Shown piece after piece: positions 54,462-62,958 of a stretch of DNA of 64,000 bases. Position numbers and translations under genes: made by a program. Source of the DNA: Mesorhizobium carmichaelinearum (GTDB taxonomy: Bacteria > Pseudomonadota > Alphaproteobacteria > Rhizobiales > Rhizobiaceae); assembly GCF_900199455.1 (NCBI RefSeq), contig NZ_FZQR01000001.1, positions 682,001 through 746,000 of the forward strand, read 5' to 3'. Positions within the stretch are counted from its first letter, which is position 1, and every line of letters starts with the position of its first letter. The notes beneath the pieces were generated by a model, which did not search any database, was not told the origin of the DNA, and saw nothing but the letters and a program-made list of their open reading frames with translations.

Positions 54462-54568
54462 TAGAGCAATTCCAGGAAAAGTGTGAGCGGTTTTCCGTCT
54501 GGAATTGCGTCAAAACAAAGAGTTAGAGCAGTTCGCCGTTTCCATGAAACGGTGAAACGCTCTAACGG
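54462..54568. repeat. dispersed palindromic repeat, copy 2 (long form)
   Basis: The first 60 bp match 40721-40780 with few changes (TAGAGCAATTCCAGGAAAAG start). A second hairpin follows: AGAGC-GTTCGCCGTTTC paired with GAAACGGTGAAAC-GCTCT around a CAT loop. Copy 1 lacks this second part. It lies between the convergent DUF1501 gene and the second GCG-type gene. Confidence 0.88.
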
Positions 54569-54617
54569 AAACGCCCACGTCACTCCGGAGCGGATGCCGC
54601 GTCGATCCGCTCCGTGA

Positions 54618-54872
54618 TCACCAGCGGTGGTGCCAGCGGTGGTGGTGATGGTACCGCCAATGTCCCGGCCGGACTATTATCACGCGACGACGGTTGGGCA
54701 CGCAATTTCCCCACCGGTTCACGTGCCAGCCGGGGCCGCATCTCCAGCCGACGCTCTCTATTGGCAACGAACCGGCGCTCGGCTTTGCCATGGGCAAGGC
54801 CTGTGTGCCGACGCTCGACAGCATCAATGTGCCTGCGGCGATAGCAATCGGTAGAATGTATCTGGTGAGCAT
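54618..54872 (-). CDS. small secreted GCG-type protein with His/Trp-rich tail (copy 2)
   Basis: 84 residues. Sec signal (about 4-22), then GWRCGPGWHVNRWGNCVPN, the same block as the plus-strand paralogue at 51245, and a tail HHHHRWHHRW. GGAGG 8 nt before the ATG at 54872 supports this start. It is on the opposite strand, so the two paralogues flank the DUF1800/DUF1501 pair. A long hairpin lies in its leader. Confidence 0.83.
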   Translation of the reverse strand: MLTRYILPIAIAAGTLMLSSVGTQALPMAKPSAGSLPIESVGWRCGPGWHVNRWGNCVPNRRRVIIVRPGHWRYHHHHRWHHRW

Positions 54873-54911
54873 GATTGTGTCCTCCATGGTTGACATTCCC
54901 GGGAACAGCAT

Positions 54912-54944
54912 ACCACTCACCCGGCTGAATACCGGGTGAGTGGT
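54912..54944. other. perfect 13-bp inverted repeat upstream of GCG-type gene 2
   Basis: ACCACTCACCCGG and its complement flank the 7-nt loop CTGAATA. It sits 40 bp upstream of the start codon. No T-run on either strand, so an operator or leader hairpin is more likely than a terminator for the upstream acyltransferase gene. Confidence 0.8.
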
Positions 54945-55025
54945 CCGATCACATATTCGTTAGCGGCAGAGCGCTGGCCAGGCGACGCCACGGCCTTCGG
55001 CGGCGTCGTCTCGTCGTCACCTTGA

Positions 55026-58000
55026 TCAGGCGGCCTCGACCTTGGCGACCGGCGCGTCCTCTCCACGCACCAGTTTGGTCACACCGGCAAAGTCGAGCTT
55101 GCCGGAGCCGAGCACCGGTACTTTCTGGACGACGCGCACTTCGGCGGGCACCATCAGATCCATGGCGCCATTTGCCTTGGCGAAGGCCAGGAAATCCGCG
55201 CGTATGGCGCCGGGAGCCTCGGTGATGAGAATGAGCTTCTCACCCTTACGCGCATCCGGCACGGAAGCGACTGCCGACAACGAGCCTTTCCACAATTCAC
55301 CCGCCAGTGCCTCGACGGCGGCGAGCGAAATCATCTCGCCACCGATCTTGGCAAAGCGCTTGGCGCGGCCGCGAATGGCGATGAAGCCGCCCTCGTCGAT
55401 CGAGACGACATCACCTGTGTCATGCCAGCCATCCGGCAGCGGTTCGAGCACGCCCGGCTTTTCGGCCCTGAGATAGCCGGCCATCACGTTGGGGCCGCGC
55501 ACGAACAGCCGGCCGCCATCGTCGACACCGGGCACCGGATCGAGGCGGTATTCCATGCCGGGCATGATTTTGCCGACACTGCCGGAACGGTTGTACATCG
55601 GCGTGTTGATGGAGATCACCGGCGCGGTCTCGGTGACGCCATAACCTTCCAGGATGCGCACGCCGAACTTTTCCATATAGGTCATGCGGGTTGAGGCCTT
55701 GACCGGTTCTGCGCCGGCAAAGCAATAGCGTATCGAGCGGAAGTCATAGGGGTGCGCGGTCCGCGCATAGCCGCTGAGGAACGTATCGGTGCCGAAGATG
55801 ATGGTCGCGTTGGACGCATAGATCAGTTCCGGCACGATGCGGTAGTGCAGCGGCGATGGGTAGAAATAGACCGGCACGCCCGAGATCAGCGGCAGCACCG
55901 TGCCGGCCGTCATGCCGAAGGAATGGAAGATCGGCAGCACGTTGAACACCTTGTCGCCAGAGTGGAAGTCGATGCGCGAGGCCGCCTGCGCGGCATTGGC
56001 CAGGATGTTGCGGTGGGTGAGCACGACACCCTTCGGCGTGCCTTCCGAACCCGAGGTGAACAGGATCACCGCCGGGTCGTTGGGCAAGCGCCGCGCGCGC
56101 GGCGTCGACTTGCGCAGCAGGCCGAGTAGCTTGTCCTTGAGACCGATGGTCTTGCGCAGATCGTCGAGCCAGACGATGTCGACCGAGCGGCCTATTTCCT
56201 CGACCACCGCGCCGAGCTTTGCCTGCTCGACGAACGCGCGGGACGTGAGCACCGTGCGCACCTGGGCCGCCTTGCAAGCGGACAGGATGTTGGCGGCACC
56301 AGCCGTGAAGTTGATCATCGCCGGCACCTTGCCCGCCGACATGACGCCAAGCAGCGTGGCGCATGAGCCATTGGCGTTGGGCAGCATGATGCCGAGCGTC
56401 TGCTGATCGGCATAAAGGTTCTGGAATTTCTCGCCGAGCACGGCGGCCGCGGTCAGCAGCTTGCCATAGCTTAGCGAACCGGTGACCGGATCCTGCACGG
56501 CGAGCCGTTTCATGCCGCGTTCATTCGCCGTCAGGATGATCTTCTCCAGCACCGTCTTGTCGATGTCCTGGGTGCGGAAGACGAGATCCGACATAACCTG
56601 ATAAAGTGCAGCACCCGCCGCGGCGCGGCGCTTGCGACCCTTCAGTTCCTGCGGCACTTCGAGCTTGACCGGCTCCAGAATGGTCACCTTGACCTTCGGG
56701 AACAGGCGGCGGCGCACATGCTGCGACGTCAGCCGCGAGAACGGGCTTTTCTCCAGCCCGTCGATGCGGATCGGCACCACCATCGAGCCGGTCTTGTCCG
56801 CCACCATGGCGGCGCCGTCATAGACCTTCATCAGCCCGCCGGTGACGGTGATGCGGCCTTCGGGGAAGATGACCAGCGGATCGCCGCCCTGCACGATCTT
56901 GATCAGCGTGCGGGTCGACATCGGCTTGGCCGGATTGAGCGGCAAAGCGCGGGCGAGCTTCATGAACGGCTTCATCCACCAGGCCTGGGCAATGGTGTAG
57001 TCGATGGCGAAGACCGGCTCCTCATCGGTCAGCGTCAGCGCCAGCGGACCGTCGAGGAAGCTGACATGGTTGAGCGCCAGGATCGGCGCCTTGCCGGCCG
57101 CCTTGAGGTTCTCCATGCCTTCGACCTCCAGGCGGAGGAAGGCGCGGAACAGGATGGAGACGAAATCGCGGAACGCGTTGGTCGGCAGGAATTTCAGCAT
57201 CAGCCAGGCGGCGACGGCGTTGGCCGCTGCGAGGCCGAACAGGATGCCGCCAGTGGAGACTTTCGTCTGGATCACGGCGACAACAATACCGCCGACCGTC
57301 ATGAAGCCGGCATTGACGATGCTGACGGCCGCGACGACGCGGGCGCGGCGCGCTTCAGGCGACCAGGCCTGCACCGCGGCGAAGGTCGGCACCACGAGGA
57401 AGGCGCTGGCGATGGCCATGCCGGCAAGGTCGATCGCCACGCGGATCGTGTTTGGCCCGGCAAAGAACAGGCCAAGGGTTTCGGCCCTGGGCGACGGCTG
57501 CATGCTCCAGATGGTCCAGGCCAGATGCAGGCCGAACAGCGCCAGCAGCGCCGTGCCGACCGGTGCGGGCAGAAGCACGATGCGCCCCTGCGACATCCAT
57601 GCGGCAATGGCCGAGCCGATGGCGATCGAGACGGCGAAGACGGCGAGGTAGACGGTGACCGCGATCTCGTCACCGCCGAGCGAATCCTTGATCAGCGTCG
57701 GCAGGATCGAGAGCACGATGGCGCCGATCAGCCAGAACCATGAGGTCATCAGGCCGGCGCGCCAGATGCGCGTGTCGGTGCGCAATTCGCTGACCTGGCG
57801 CCAGGTCGAGCGGAAGATGTTCTTGTCGATGACGAGGTCGGGCGCCGCCGAACCGGTCGGCGGAATGTAGCGGCTGACGAACCAGCAGCTGACGGCCAAG
57901 GCCATCATGATCGGCCCGAACACAGTGACGCCGATGCCATCGGCCGAGACGACGCCGCCGGCGATGGTGCCGCCGAGGATGGCGGCAAACGTGGCCGACT

Positions 58001-58433
58001 CGATCCAGGCGTTTGCCTTGGGCAGTTCCTTGCGCTCGAGGTGATCGGGCAGGATGCCGTATTTGATCGGCCCGAACAGCGCCGAGATGATGCCGAACAT
58101 CAGCAGTGCCGTCATCAGCACCGGGATCGACGACAGCGCGATGCCGGCGACAGAGACTGCCGCGGCGGCGATCTCGGCGAATTTCAGCCGCCGGGCGATC
58201 AGGGCCTTGTCGAAGCGGTCGGCAATCTCGCCGCCAAGGGCTGACAACAACAGGAACGGGGCCATGAAGACGGCCCCCGCCAAAGTGACCAGCGACGCCG
58301 CCTGGCCGGCGGCGAGCGTGAACAGGATCAGGAACACCAGTGTGTTCTTGAGGAAATTGTCGTTGAAGGCGGACAGGAACTGCGTCCAGAACAGAGGCGC
58401 AAAGCGCCGGGACAACATCAGATGCGTGTTCAT
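55026..58433 (-). CDS. aas: acyl-[ACP]--phospholipid O-acyltransferase, LplT-PlsC-acyl-ACP synthetase fusion
   Basis: 1135 residues in three parts. Residues 1-410 are an MFS lysophospholipid transporter (LplT-like, FWTQFLSAFNDNFLKN). A PlsC acyltransferase follows with the HX4D motif NHVSFLD (His456, Asp461). The C-terminal half is an AMP-forming acyl-ACP/CoA synthetase with FTSGSEGTPKG near 790 and YGVTETAPV. In enterobacteria LplT and Aas are separate; here transport, ligation and acylation are on one chain for lysophospholipid recycling. Start MNTHLML at 58433 is preferred to an ATG at 58445. Three palindromic operators lie upstream at 58583-58651. Confidence 0.93.
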   Translation of the reverse strand: MNTHLMLSRRFAPLFWTQFLSAFNDNFLKNTLVFLILFTLAAGQAASLVTLAGAVFMAPFLLLSALGGEIADRFDKALIARRLKFAEIAAAAVSVAGIALSSIPVLMTALLMFGIISALFGPIKYGILPDHLERKELPKANAWIESATFAAILGGTIAGGVVSADGIGVTVFGPIMMALAVSCWFVSRYIPPTGSAAPDLVIDKNIFRSTWRQVSELRTDTRIWRAGLMTSWFWLIGAIVLSILPTLIKDSLGGDEIAVTVYLAVFAVSIAIGSAIAAWMSQGRIVLLPAPVGTALLALFGLHLAWTIWSMQPSPRAETLGLFFAGPNTIRVAIDLAGMAIASAFLVVPTFAAVQAWSPEARRARVVAAVSIVNAGFMTVGGIVVAVIQTKVSTGGILFGLAAANAVAAWLMLKFLPTNAFRDFVSILFRAFLRLEVEGMENLKAAGKAPILALNHVSFLDGPLALTLTDEEPVFAIDYTIAQAWWMKPFMKLARALPLNPAKPMSTRTLIKIVQGGDPLVIFPEGRITVTGGLMKVYDGAAMVADKTGSMVVPIRIDGLEKSPFSRLTSQHVRRRLFPKVKVTILEPVKLEVPQELKGRKRRAAAGAALYQVMSDLVFRTQDIDKTVLEKIILTANERGMKRLAVQDPVTGSLSYGKLLTAAAVLGEKFQNLYADQQTLGIMLPNANGSCATLLGVMSAGKVPAMINFTAGAANILSACKAAQVRTVLTSRAFVEQAKLGAVVEEIGRSVDIVWLDDLRKTIGLKDKLLGLLRKSTPRARRLPNDPAVILFTSGSEGTPKGVVLTHRNILANAAQAASRIDFHSGDKVFNVLPIFHSFGMTAGTVLPLISGVPVYFYPSPLHYRIVPELIYASNATIIFGTDTFLSGYARTAHPYDFRSIRYCFAGAEPVKASTRMTYMEKFGVRILEGYGVTETAPVISINTPMYNRSGSVGKIMPGMEYRLDPVPGVDDGGRLFVRGPNVMAGYLRAEKPGVLEPLPDGWHDTGDVVSIDEGGFIAIRGRAKRFAKIGGEMISLAAVEALAGELWKGSLSAVASVPDARKGEKLILITEAPGAIRADFLAFAKANGAMDLMVPAEVRVVQKVPVLGSGKLDFAGVTKLVRGEDAPVAKVEAA

Positions 58434-58582
58434 GGCGATTTCCATTTGGCTGAACCCTTCGACGGTGTGCCGGTGGGCCCTGCGGGTTGCAGGCGCTGTT
58501 TCAATCTCAGTGATAGTCTTGAGCTGGTTAAACTTCCTTACTGTGCCTGATGCTCATCCGTGCCTTTTCGGCTCGCCGGAAT

Positions 58583-58651
58583 TGAACATCGTTCATAATC
58601 GCACTCTACCACGTTTTGAACATTGTTCAAGCAGAAAATGAACGACGTTCA
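58583..58651. promoter_or_regulatory. three TGAAC-N3-GTTCA operators upstream of aas
   Basis: TGAACATCGTTCA (58583-58595), TTGAACATTGTTCAA (58616-58630) and TGAACGACGTTCA (58639-58651) are near-identical inverted repeats. They fill the gap between the indolepyruvate oxidoreductase operon end and aas. The form is typical of TetR-family binding sites; the regulator gene is not in the window. Confidence 0.75.
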
Positions 58652-58694
58652 CCGCGCCCGAAAACGGAGCCAGCGGTCAGTGGGTCTGTCAGGA

Positions 58695-60284
58695 TTAGGG
58701 CGCCCCAGCTGCCGGACCGGGTCCGAGCGTCGCCACGGTCTTCAGCGCGCCGTCGAGCATGTCGCCCTTTTCGTCCTTCAGCGCCGCCTCGCGCAGGCGG
58801 CGGATCCAGTCGGCGGCATCGTCGCGGCCTTCGAGCATGGGGAGCGCCGACAGGACGCGGTCGAATTTCGACTGGGCGCGGACATGGGTGTCGCTATAAC
58901 CCTTGATCAGCCGGCGGCAGTTGAGGATTTCGACGGCGAGCGCGTAGTCTGCCGGCACATGGCCGAGCGCCAACGCGTACCAGCGCTCGAGATGGGTCAT
59001 CTCGACCTTGTGGCGCAGCAGGCTGCGGCGCCAGCGGCGCAGGCCGCCGATGAACCAGAGTGCGGCAAAGCCGGCAAAGCTGTCGGTGCGGATGCGGCGG
59101 CCATGGTTGATGCGACGATCGAGGAAGGCGGCGAGTTTCGGCCGGCTCTCGATATAGCTGCCGAGCCCCGCCGGCATGGTGCCGCAGAATTCCTCGATGC
59201 GCGGATGGAAATATTCGGTGACCTGCAGGATCGAACCGTCCTTGACGCCGACCTCCTTGCGCACACGCCTGTCGCGCGTCGAGCGCGTTTTCAGATCGGC
59301 GACGCGGATCATATCGTCGTAGCATAGCGCGTTGGCGAGATGCTTGGCGGCGGCGATCGACAGCGCATGGGCATGGTCGGCGCCGTCCAGCGCGACGGCC
59401 TTGTCCAGCCGGTCGAGATAGTCGCGGCCATAGGCGATGTCCTGATAGTCGACGACCTTCCTCAGGCCCCGCAGCGCCATGTCGTGCACTGCCACCGGCA
59501 TCAGGTCGATGCGGGCGGCCAGGGCCTGCCAGCCCTGCAATAGGTTTTGCGGGCCGGTGACGCGCCCCGTACCCAGGGCGGATTCGACAATCGCCGGCTC
59601 CGCCGGTTTTGGCGCAGGTGCGGCCGTGCCGCGCGCGCGGTCAAACGCAGCGCCAAAGGCGGCAAGGCTGGCCTTGACGCCGCGACCGCCGGCACCGATC
59701 GCCTGCTCGTAGCTTTCGCGCGTGAACGGCAGCGCATCCGACCCGGCCAGCGCGCCGAGCAGGCTGGCCGAGATCATCGAACCATTATCAGCGGCGATCT
59801 TTTCCATGTCGAAAGCAATGAAGCGTTTCGATGCGGCCTCCGCTGTCGCATGCACCTTGGAAGACGAGGCCCGGCCGTCGCCGGGTTCGATCTTTTCCGA
59901 CACAGCGGCGATGCGGTGTGAGGAGGCGATCAGCGTCGTGCGTTCCGGCGTGACGAAACCACGGATGATGGCGCGGCCGGCTTCCATCAATTCGGCCGCG
60001 ATCAGTATGTCGACGTCGCCCTGCGAGGGCGACAGCGCGAAGACCGGCAGCCGGCCGGTGTCGCGGGCCATCTCGACATAGTAGATCGTGGCGCCCGTGC
60101 GCTGCGCGACGCCGGCGACCGAGGTCGACTGCGCGACGTAGCCATTGCGCTCGGCGACGTCAGTGATCCAGTCCGCCAGTACACCGCCGCCCTGGCCGCC
60201 GACGGCGAGTACGGCGAGCTTGATGACCCGCTCATCATCCTGGGCGCCGGCCTTGGCGCGAAAGGGCGGGACAGCGTCAAGCAT
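58695..60284 (-). CDS. indolepyruvate oxidoreductase subunit beta-type protein
   Basis: 529 residues. The N-terminal third is the gamma/beta subunit of 2-oxoacid:ferredoxin oxidoreductases (AVGGQGGGVLADWITDVAER, GVAQRTGATIYYVE). The remaining part, with a DUF6537-like helical C-terminus, is the long form seen with large IorA homologues in proteobacteria. It overlaps the alpha-subunit gene by 8 nt. Together they should decarboxylate aromatic 2-oxoacids to acyl-CoA with reduced ferredoxin. Confidence 0.9.
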   Translation of the reverse strand: MLDAVPPFRAKAGAQDDERVIKLAVLAVGGQGGGVLADWITDVAERNGYVAQSTSVAGVAQRTGATIYYVEMARDTGRLPVFALSPSQGDVDILIAAELMEAGRAIIRGFVTPERTTLIASSHRIAAVSEKIEPGDGRASSSKVHATAEAASKRFIAFDMEKIAADNGSMISASLLGALAGSDALPFTRESYEQAIGAGGRGVKASLAAFGAAFDRARGTAAPAPKPAEPAIVESALGTGRVTGPQNLLQGWQALAARIDLMPVAVHDMALRGLRKVVDYQDIAYGRDYLDRLDKAVALDGADHAHALSIAAAKHLANALCYDDMIRVADLKTRSTRDRRVRKEVGVKDGSILQVTEYFHPRIEEFCGTMPAGLGSYIESRPKLAAFLDRRINHGRRIRTDSFAGFAALWFIGGLRRWRRSLLRHKVEMTHLERWYALALGHVPADYALAVEILNCRRLIKGYSDTHVRAQSKFDRVLSALPMLEGRDDAADWIRRLREAALKDEKGDMLDGALKTVATLGPGPAAGAP

Positions 60285-62430
60285 CGGCGAAGGTCAGGCG
60301 CCGGCTTTCGCGGCGGCGCTGCAGCAGGCTGATGGTGGCGCGGCGCGCGCCTTCCAGAAAGCGGTCCCAGCGGCTCGGATTGTGCACGACGTCGGCGCGG
60401 TAGAAGGAGGGGCAGAGCACCGCCGCATCCGCCACCTCACCGCAATTGCCGCAGCCGACGCAGCTCTGGTCGATCGATGCCACCGGATCGTCGCGCAACG
60501 GATCGTCGAGCGACTTCACCGACAGCGACGGGCAGCCGGAGAGCCGCATACAGGCATGGTCGCCGGTGCAGATGTCCTCGTCGACGCCGAATTTCGGTTT
60601 GACCACCCGCTCGCCGCCCTTGATCGCCTTGTCGACCAGCGGCTTTTCGCGGCGCTGGCGGTTCAGCATGCATTCGGACGAGGCGACGATGACCTTCGGC
60701 CCTTTCTCGTCCGTCGTCAGCGCCTCGCGCAGCGTGTCCTGCATCTTGGTCACGTCATAGGTGCGGTCGACATGGCGCAGCCATTTGACGCCCATGCCTT
60801 TCACCGCCTCGGTGATGGGATGTTTGGTCGACTTGGTCTTGTTGCCGGCGCGCGACGACAGGATGTCCTGGCCGCCAGTGGCGGCCGAGTAGAAATTGTC
60901 GACGATGACGATGACGCCATCGTTCTTGTTGAAGACGGCATTGCCGATTGAGGAGGTCAGGCCGTTGTGCCAGAAGCCGCCGTCGCCGACGAAGGAGATC
61001 GAGCGGCGTTTCGCGTCGGGCGAATTGAAGGCTGAGGCCGAGGCCGGCCCCAATCCGTAGCCCATGGTGGTGGCGCCGAGTTCGAAAGGTGGCATGATCG
61101 AGAACAGATGGCAGCCAATGTCGGAAGCGATGTGGTGTTTGCCGAGCTCCTGTTCGACTAGCTTTGTCGCGGCGAAGATCGGCCGTTCCGGGCAGCCGAT
61201 GCAGAAGCCCGGCGGGCGGCCCGGCACAACGTTGATCAGGTCCGCGGTATCGACGCCGTCGCCGACCTTGTTGGGCGCGCGCACCTCGCCCGGGAGCAGA
61301 TGCGGCGCCTCGGCGCGCAGGAAAGTACCAATGCCGTCGAGCATGACCTGGCCGGTGTATTCGCCGGCCATCGGCAGATATTCCTTGCCGACCAGCCTGG
61401 TGCCGCGCCCGGCCTTGTGCAGCATCGCGGCAAAGGCCTGTTCGATGTAATTGGGCTGGCCTTCCTCGACGACCAGCACCGCCTGCTTGCTCTCGCAGAA
61501 GGACAGGAATTCGTCATCGATCAAGGGGTAGACGGCATTGAGCACGTAGAGCGGCACGTCGGTCTCGCCATAGGTGTCGGCAAGGCCGAGACGCTGCAGC
61601 GCGCGGATGACCGAATTGTACATGCCGCCCTGCATGACGATGCCGACCGAGCCGTGGTCCGAGCCGAAGAATTCGTTGATCTTGTTCTTGCGGATGAACT
61701 CCACCGCCGCCGGCCAGCGCTTCTGCACCTTCTCCTTCTCGTGCAGGAAGGAGGCGGGCGGCAGCACGATGCGGCCGGTGTCGCGGCGCGGGGCTTCCAG
61801 CGCGTCGGCCACCGTCATCGGCGGGCGCTTGTTGTCCTTGGCGATGAAATGGCCATGGACATGGCAGCAGCGGATGCGCACCTGCAGCATGACCGGCGTG
61901 TTGGAGATCTCGGACAGTTCGAAGCCATCTTCCACCGCCTTGACGATCGACGGCAGGTTCGGGCGCGGGTCGAGCAGCCAGACCTGGCTCTTCATGGCAA
62001 AGGCGTGGCTGCGCTCCTGCATGATCGAGGAGCCCTCGCCATAATCCTCGCCGACGATGATCAGCGCGCCACCGGTGACGCCGCCGGAGGCGAGATTGGC
62101 GAGCGCGTCGGAGGCGACATTGGTGCCGACGGTCGACTTGAAGGTCGCCGCACCGCGGATAGGATAATGCACCGAAGCGGCGAGCATGGCGGTGGCGGTG
62201 GCTTCCGAGGCGCTGGCCTCGAAATGCACGCCGAGCTCGCCCAGAATGTCCTGCGCATCGGCCAGCACATCCATCAGATGGCTGATCGGCGCGCCCTGAT
62301 AGCCGCCGACATAGCCGACGCCGCATTGCAGCAGCGCCTTGGTGATGGCGAGGATACCTTCACCGGCAAATTCCTCGCCGGCGCCGAGCCGCAGCTTTTC
62401 GACTTCCTTGGCAAAAGACCGTTCGGCCAT
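60277..62430 (-). CDS. iorA: indolepyruvate ferredoxin oxidoreductase subunit alpha
   Basis: 717 residues. Pyrimidine-binding and core domains come first (GYQGAPISHLMDVLAD, EGSSIMQERSHAFAMKS), then the TPP-binding domain (FVGDGGFWHNGLTSSIGNAV, GVIVIVDNFYSAATGGQ). A ferredoxin-like C-terminus has CTGDHACMRLSGCP and CVGCGNCGEVADAAVLCP for 4Fe-4S clusters; the first has an unusual spacing. GGAGCAGAAAA precedes the ATG at 62430. It follows the MarR gene by 45 nt. Confidence 0.92.
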   Translation of the reverse strand: MAERSFAKEVEKLRLGAGEEFAGEGILAITKALLQCGVGYVGGYQGAPISHLMDVLADAQDILGELGVHFEASASEATATAMLAASVHYPIRGAATFKSTVGTNVASDALANLASGGVTGGALIIVGEDYGEGSSIMQERSHAFAMKSQVWLLDPRPNLPSIVKAVEDGFELSEISNTPVMLQVRIRCCHVHGHFIAKDNKRPPMTVADALEAPRRDTGRIVLPPASFLHEKEKVQKRWPAAVEFIRKNKINEFFGSDHGSVGIVMQGGMYNSVIRALQRLGLADTYGETDVPLYVLNAVYPLIDDEFLSFCESKQAVLVVEEGQPNYIEQAFAAMLHKAGRGTRLVGKEYLPMAGEYTGQVMLDGIGTFLRAEAPHLLPGEVRAPNKVGDGVDTADLINVVPGRPPGFCIGCPERPIFAATKLVEQELGKHHIASDIGCHLFSIMPPFELGATTMGYGLGPASASAFNSPDAKRRSISFVGDGGFWHNGLTSSIGNAVFNKNDGVIVIVDNFYSAATGGQDILSSRAGNKTKSTKHPITEAVKGMGVKWLRHVDRTYDVTKMQDTLREALTTDEKGPKVIVASSECMLNRQRREKPLVDKAIKGGERVVKPKFGVDEDICTGDHACMRLSGCPSLSVKSLDDPLRDDPVASIDQSCVGCGNCGEVADAAVLCPSFYRADVVHNPSRWDRFLEGARRATISLLQRRRESRRLTFADA

Positions 62431-62475
62431 TTTTCTGCTCCTTCCGTTACCGCCGGGCATTGGCGGCGCGTAGGT

Positions 62476-62958
62476 CTAGATGTCGTGCTTGCGAATGTTC
62501 TTCAGCATCTTCAAAAGTGTGGCGATCAGTGCCGCATATTCGGCGTCGTCGATATCGTCGAACATCGCCTCGAAGGCGTCATGCATGGCCGGCCAGGCAC
62601 GGGTGAACTCGGCGCGGCCATCGTCCGTCAGGAACACATGGCGGATGCGGCTGTCGGTGACGCCCTGCTCGCGCCGCACGAAGCCTTGCCCCTCCAGCGT
62701 GTCGAGCGTGCGGCTCAAGGTCGACTGCTCGATAACCGTGTAGACCGAGAGATCGTTGACGGTGACACCGTCGGTGACCGACAGCACAGCCAGCGTGCGC
62801 ACCTGCGGAATGGTCAGCCCCTGCTTGCGGAAATCGTCGCGCAAGGTGGCGTTGTAGCGGCCCATGATGCGGTTCATCAGATAGGGCGCGAATTGCTGCA
62901 GGCCGATCTGGCCGAGCGTCGAAATGCGCTGGCGCTTTTCCGCGACCTTCTGTTCCAT
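62476..62958 (-). CDS. MarR-family transcriptional regulator
   Basis: 160 residues with a winged helix (VNDLSVYTVIEQSTLSRTLD recognition region, then GFVRREQGVTDSRIRHVFLT wing). MarR proteins bind aromatic acids and control degradation genes. The ATG overlaps the upstream oxidoreductase stop (TGATG), so it is inside the operon and probably regulates it. Confidence 0.93.
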   Translation of the reverse strand: MEQKVAEKRQRISTLGQIGLQQFAPYLMNRIMGRYNATLRDDFRKQGLTIPQVRTLAVLSVTDGVTVNDLSVYTVIEQSTLSRTLDTLEGQGFVRREQGVTDSRIRHVFLTDDGRAEFTRAWPAMHDAFEAMFDDIDDAEYAALIATLLKMLKNIRKHDI

